From positions 1 through 64,000 of the forward strand of contig NZ_JAKNHJ010000006.1 of NCBI RefSeq assembly GCF_022133705.1: a DNA stretch of 64,000 nt, in the 5' to 3' direction. The notes beneath the pieces were generated by a model. It saw only the letters and a program-made list of their open reading frames with translations, was not told the origin of the DNA and did not search any database. Shown here piece by piece: positions 61,099 to 64,000 of the stretch. The stretch is from Varibaculum cambriense (lineage in GTDB: Bacteria; Actinomycetota; Actinomycetes; Actinomycetales; Actinomycetaceae). Made by a program: the position numbers and the translations under genes. Position 1 is the first letter of the stretch. The number at the start of each line of letters is the position of its first letter.

Positions 61099-61425
61099 CT
61101 ACATCAGCCCCAGTTTCTCCCAGCGCGCTTTAGCGGCTGATAAGCGCGCGTAGCGGCGAGTACGCCGAGTGGCTGCCACTTCGGCGCGCACCTGGCGAGC
61201 CGCAGCTAACACCTGGGGATCACCGCTGGCTCCGGCGGGGCGCAGAGCCGGAAGCTCTGAGGCTTCCTGCAAATTCTCGAGCGGAGAGGTTACCTGCTGA
61301 ACTTGTTCCCCGAAAACATTTAAAGTGGCATTGGCTTTGCGGAATAGCCAGACAAACATGACAATCGGACAAATTATTGCCGCGAGAATCCCCAGCGTCC
61401 AAAGCACAACTAAAAACCCATGCAT
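61099..61425 (-). CDS. Small membrane-anchored protein of unknown function
   Basis: A 108-residue protein with one N-terminal membrane segment (VVLWTLGILAAIICPIVMFV, residues 6-25) and a basic, alanine-rich cytoplasmic tail (REVAATRRTRRYARLSAAKA-like). Its stop codon touches the helY start codon, so the genes are coupled. I do not recognise a family; a helY partner role is only a guess from position. Confidence 0.6.
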   Translation of the reverse strand: MHGFLVVLWTLGILAAIICPIVMFVWLFRKANATLNVFGEQVQQVTSPLENLQEASELPALRPAGASGDPQVLAAARQVRAEVAATRRTRRYARLSAAKARWEKLGLM

Positions 61426-61476
61426 ACCTTAAGCCTACCTGTTTCCGACCCTGGCGGTCACCCCGACAAAGACCGC

Positions 61477-61482
61477 TAGAAT
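61477..61482 (+). promoter_or_regulatory. -10 box of a probable leaderless promoter for the DUF3866 gene
   Basis: TAGAAT lies 7 bases before the ATG at 61490, and no Shine-Dalgarno sequence is present. The same 7-base distance separates the -10 box and ATG of imuA' and purU. Transcription would begin at or beside the start codon. Confidence 0.5.
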
Positions 61483-61489
61483 ATAAAAC

Positions 61490-62620
61490 ATGATGTTACG
61501 GGAAGGACAGGTGGCAGCGGTTCGCAACTTCAAAGCCACGCAAGAACTCACGCTCAAGATTTCCGCTCATCCTAGTGGAGCCGAGCAGTTTTTAACCGGG
61601 GAAACCATGCGCGCCTTAAACTATCCGGCCTTAAACGGGGAAGTTAAAGCGGGAGACACGGTACGCGTTGATTGTTCTGCCCTCCAGAAGAACTTAGGAA
61701 CCGGCGGGTTCGCACTGGTGACCGCACTTTGTGGACGTCTGCCAGAAGACTCGTTGCCGGCTAATGAGGGTCACATTATGAAGGCGCGCTATACCCCCAG
61801 CCAGTACATGGTTTCCTCTGTGGAAGAACAAGAATCCCCTTATCACCAGCAGATGCGACAGGCAGAAAACTTGCAGGGAATGCCGGTAGTAGGGATCGAT
61901 CTGCATTCCCAGCTTCCCGCGGTGATCGCCGGGGTGCGGGCGGAAAATCCCGCGGCGAAAATCGTTTATGTTTACACCGATGGCGGGGCGCTTCCGGCGT
62001 TTTTCTCCCGCAACATTACCGCGCTGCGCGAAAATGGCTGGCTATCGGCGGTAATTACCGCTGGTCAAGCCTTCGGGGGTGACTTGGAAGCGATCAATAC
62101 TTTTTCGGCGCTGCTGGCAGCCCGGCAGGTGTTAGCCGCCGATATCGCGATTGTGGGACAAGGCCCAGGCAATGCGGGTAGCGGCACCCCCTACGGTTAC
62201 TCCGGTTTTGATCTTTCCTCGTTCCTAACCCAGGCGGCTGCAGGAGGCGGGAAAGCAATTTGTGCCCTGCGGATGTCAGCAGCTGACCCTCGGCCGCGCC
62301 ACCGGGGAATCTCCCATCATAGTTTGCGAATTCTCTCTGATTTTACGCCTGTTCCCCTGACCGTAGCGCTGCCGGAATTTACCGACGAGGGCGAAGGGCA
62401 AAAACCTCTCCTAAACAGTGAGTTCACTAAATTGGTAGACTCCCAACTGGCACAGATTAGTTCCCGGCACCGGGTGCAAAAATGTGCAACTACCGGACTC
62501 TACCAGGCCTTAAGCGACTGCCCGGTGAAGCTGTCAACCATGCGACGGGGACTGGAGGAAGATGCTGCTCCCTTCCTGGCAGCTGCGGTAGCCGGACGCC
62601 TCGCCGCGCAGGTTGCCTAG
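61490..62620 (+). CDS. DUF3866 family protein
   Basis: A 376-residue protein matching the actinobacterial DUF3866 family. Characteristic parts are GIDLHSQLPAVIAGVRAENP, the VYTDGGALPAF loop, and DIAIVGQGPGNAGSGTPYGYS in the middle. It is predicted soluble. Function is unknown. The start is one of two adjacent ATGs (61490 or 61493). It stands alone, convergent with hisG. Confidence 0.85.
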   Translation: MMLREGQVAAVRNFKATQELTLKISAHPSGAEQFLTGETMRALNYPALNGEVKAGDTVRVDCSALQKNLGTGGFALVTALCGRLPEDSLPANEGHIMKARYTPSQYMVSSVEEQESPYHQQMRQAENLQGMPVVGIDLHSQLPAVIAGVRAENPAAKIVYVYTDGGALPAFFSRNITALRENGWLSAVITAGQAFGGDLEAINTFSALLAARQVLAADIAIVGQGPGNAGSGTPYGYSGFDLSSFLTQAAAGGGKAICALRMSAADPRPRHRGISHHSLRILSDFTPVPLTVALPEFTDEGEGQKPLLNSEFTKLVDSQLAQISSRHRVQKCATTGLYQALSDCPVKLSTMRRGLEEDAAPFLAAAVAGRLAAQVA

Positions 62621-62711
62621 CCTAAAGCTTCCGGCGAAATCCTTCGGGATTTTACCTCCGAGGCGACAAAGTACCAGTTAGGGTGCCGGCCTGCGCCTGG
62701 CGCAGCTCCAG

Positions 62712-63557
62712 CTAGATCCGAGCCGATAGCAGCTGAGTAACCAGAATTCCTTCCGCCCCTAGGGCGTGGAGTTGATCAACCACCGCGTGAACTTCGGAGC
62801 GTTTGCACATCGCCCTAACCGCTAGCCAGTGGCTATCTTGGAGGGAAGATATGGTGGGGGACGAAATTCCCGGAGTGTAATTGACTGCTTTAGCTAGCAG
62901 ATCTCGGTGAACGTTGTAGTCCACCAACACATAGTTACGCGCATTGAGCACGCCCTGGAGGCGCTGCTGAAGAACTTGCAGACCCGCACTGCCGGCTGCC
63001 TGCGGATTAGCGATAAGCACAGCCTCTGATTGCATCAAAGGTGCGCCAAATACTTCCAACCCGGCTGCCCGCAAAGTGTTGCCCGTTTCCACTACATCAG
63101 CGATTGCATCTGCCACCCCGAGGCGAACCGAGGACTCGACGGCCCCATCTAGGTGTACGGTATCCGCTTTGACCTGCTGCGAAGCCAGAAAGTCTTGCAC
63201 AATCCGGTCAAAGGAAGTGGCAATACGTTTACCCCTTAGATCCTGAACCGAACTCATGGTACCTTGAGGCGCCGCAAAGCGGAAAGTAGAGGAGCCAAAT
63301 CCCAGTGCTAATACTTCTTCGGCATTGACTCCCGAATCCGCTAGTAGATCGCGTCCGGTAATCCCGGCTTGGATAAAACCGGCACCTACGTATTGGGCAA
63401 TATCGCGCGGACGGAGAAAAAATACTTCCACCTGGTTGGTTTGATCGGTGATATGTAGCTCTCGACCCCGGCGCCGGGTGCGATATCCAGCTTCTGAAAG
63501 AATCCTGATGGCTGGCTCTGACAGGCCACCTTTATTGGGAACAGCTATTCTTAACAT
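62712..63557 (-). CDS. hisG: ATP phosphoribosyltransferase, long form
   Basis: A 281-residue HisG, the first enzyme of histidine synthesis, which joins ATP and PRPP. The N-terminus MLRIAVPNKGGLSEPAI is conserved; a PRPP-binding segment DIVETGNTLRAAG-like is seen as ADVVETGNTLRAAG. The last ~75 residues form the ACT-like regulatory domain for histidine feedback, as in actinobacterial long-form enzymes. It lies 8 bases downstream of hisE on the same strand. Confidence 0.93.
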   Translation of the reverse strand: MLRIAVPNKGGLSEPAIRILSEAGYRTRRRGRELHITDQTNQVEVFFLRPRDIAQYVGAGFIQAGITGRDLLADSGVNAEEVLALGFGSSTFRFAAPQGTMSSVQDLRGKRIATSFDRIVQDFLASQQVKADTVHLDGAVESSVRLGVADAIADVVETGNTLRAAGLEVFGAPLMQSEAVLIANPQAAGSAGLQVLQQRLQGVLNARNYVLVDYNVHRDLLAKAVNYTPGISSPTISSLQDSHWLAVRAMCKRSEVHAVVDQLHALGAEGILVTQLLSARI

Positions 63558-63565
63558 TTGTATCC

Positions 63566-63829
63566 TTAGAGTTTTCGGTAGACGTCTTCGAGGCTAACCC
63601 CTTTAGCGATCATCATCACTTGAGCGTGATAAAGCAGCTGGGAGACCTCTAAACAAAAATCATCGTGACTTTCGTATTCGGCAGCCATCCAGGTTTCGGC
63701 TGCCTCTTCTACGATTTTCTTCCCGATAGCGTGCACCCCGGCATCTAGCTCTTTTACGGTGCCCGACCCTTCCGGACGTTCGCTGGCTTTCGCCTGCAAC
63801 TCTGTAAATAACTCTTCAAAACTCTTCAT
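63566..63829 (-). CDS. hisE: Phosphoribosyl-ATP pyrophosphatase
   Basis: An 87-residue MazG-like enzyme that removes pyrophosphate from PR-ATP, step two of histidine synthesis. Signature residues are in [21 protein letters not shown], the E-E-x-x-E metal site. The ATG at 63829 (MKSFEELF) is chosen because the longer frame to 63901 adds non-conserved residues and actinobacterial HisE is about 87-93 residues. It is followed by hisG, and the next upstream gene lies beyond the window. Confidence 0.9.
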   Translation of the reverse strand: MKSFEELFTELQAKASERPEGSGTVKELDAGVHAIGKKIVEEAAETWMAAEYESHDDFCLEVSQLLYHAQVMMIAKGVSLEDVYRKL

Positions 63830-64000
63830 AGCTTTAAGGTTAGTGGGTTTTGAAAAATCTTGCCTTCCGGCTCCAGTTGGCAGGAATCCAGTTAGCTCCA
63901 ACCTGCCCCTGGGGCGCGCGAATAAGCTTTTCGAGGACGCCGCTGCTTCCTCGCCGAAAACCTCGCTAAATACTAGCAGTGGGACTGGGCGATGCGCCGC

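Noticed and set aside
1-64000. CRISPR arrays, tRNA and rRNA genes, integrase-linked attachment sites
   Set aside because: I looked for regularly spaced repeats, tRNA-like cloverleaf 3' ends and rRNA motifs and found none; a covariance-model search would be the decisive test.

Overview
The window looks like a chromosomal segment of an actinobacterium of moderate G+C content. The markers are RbpA, a GarA/FtsR gene pair, the ImuA'-ImuB-DnaE2 mutasome with an actinobacterial SOS box, a Ppm1-Lnt pair, a Ski2-like helicase of the HelY type, a Nei2-type glycosylase and a long-form HisG. The sortase-anchored LPKTG protein and the moderate base composition suggest the Actinomycetaceae (a Varibaculum- or Mobiluncus-like genus). 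That family placement is inference; no rRNA gene is present to test it.

Positions 1 to about 20,700 are an accessory and defence island. It starts inside an insertion-sequence end that truncates a type I hsdR gene. Next come an LPXTG surface protein, an IS30-type remnant, an XRE regulator with an ImmA/IrrE protease, a RelB/YafQ toxin-antitoxin pair with a clear operator, and a putative Cap4-like (DUF4297-like) nuclease with C-terminal zinc ribbons. An IS3-family element with a frameshifted orfB follows. Beyond it lies a distinctly AT-rich pair: a cytosine-C5 DNA methyltransferase and a GHKL ATPase that ends in a HEPN-like R-x4-H motif. An IS1634-type transposase remnant, a small unknown gene and a 1702-residue type ISP restriction-modification enzyme come next, then a short hsdR tail remnant, an unknown gene, a DUF3021/LytTR pair, and a second RelB antitoxin whose toxin has collapsed to 24 codons.

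From about 20,730 the sequence is mostly core. It holds the SOS-controlled imuA'-imuB-dnaE2 operon, whose promoter appears to make a leaderless mRNA; two metallopeptidases (M1 and M13); a Nei-type glycosylase; and purU. A garA-ftsR-merR-histidine kinase-response regulator cluster is followed by an organophosphate:phosphate-type MFS carrier and an Fbp/Afu-type ABC transporter. An AGCS amino-acid symporter and an NCS2 permease fused to a degenerate OHCU-decarboxylase-like domain come next.

Positions 45,173 to 55,403 form a pentose or pentitol catabolic region: transketolase, RpiB, an unrecognised polytopic membrane protein, an AraL-like HAD phosphatase, an FGGY kinase, an AraM-like dehydrogenase, ribulokinase AraB and epimerase AraD. 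There is no L-arabinose isomerase and no recognised sugar transporter in the window. The enzymes could convert a pentitol or ketopentose through L-ribulose 5-phosphate to D-xylulose 5-phosphate, which transketolase would use.

The last part carries rbpA, the convergent ppm1-lnt-helY cluster, a small membrane protein, a DUF3866 protein, and hisG-hisE. The final ~170 bases (63,830-64,000) show no gene I can support. I saw no tRNA, rRNA or CRISPR array.
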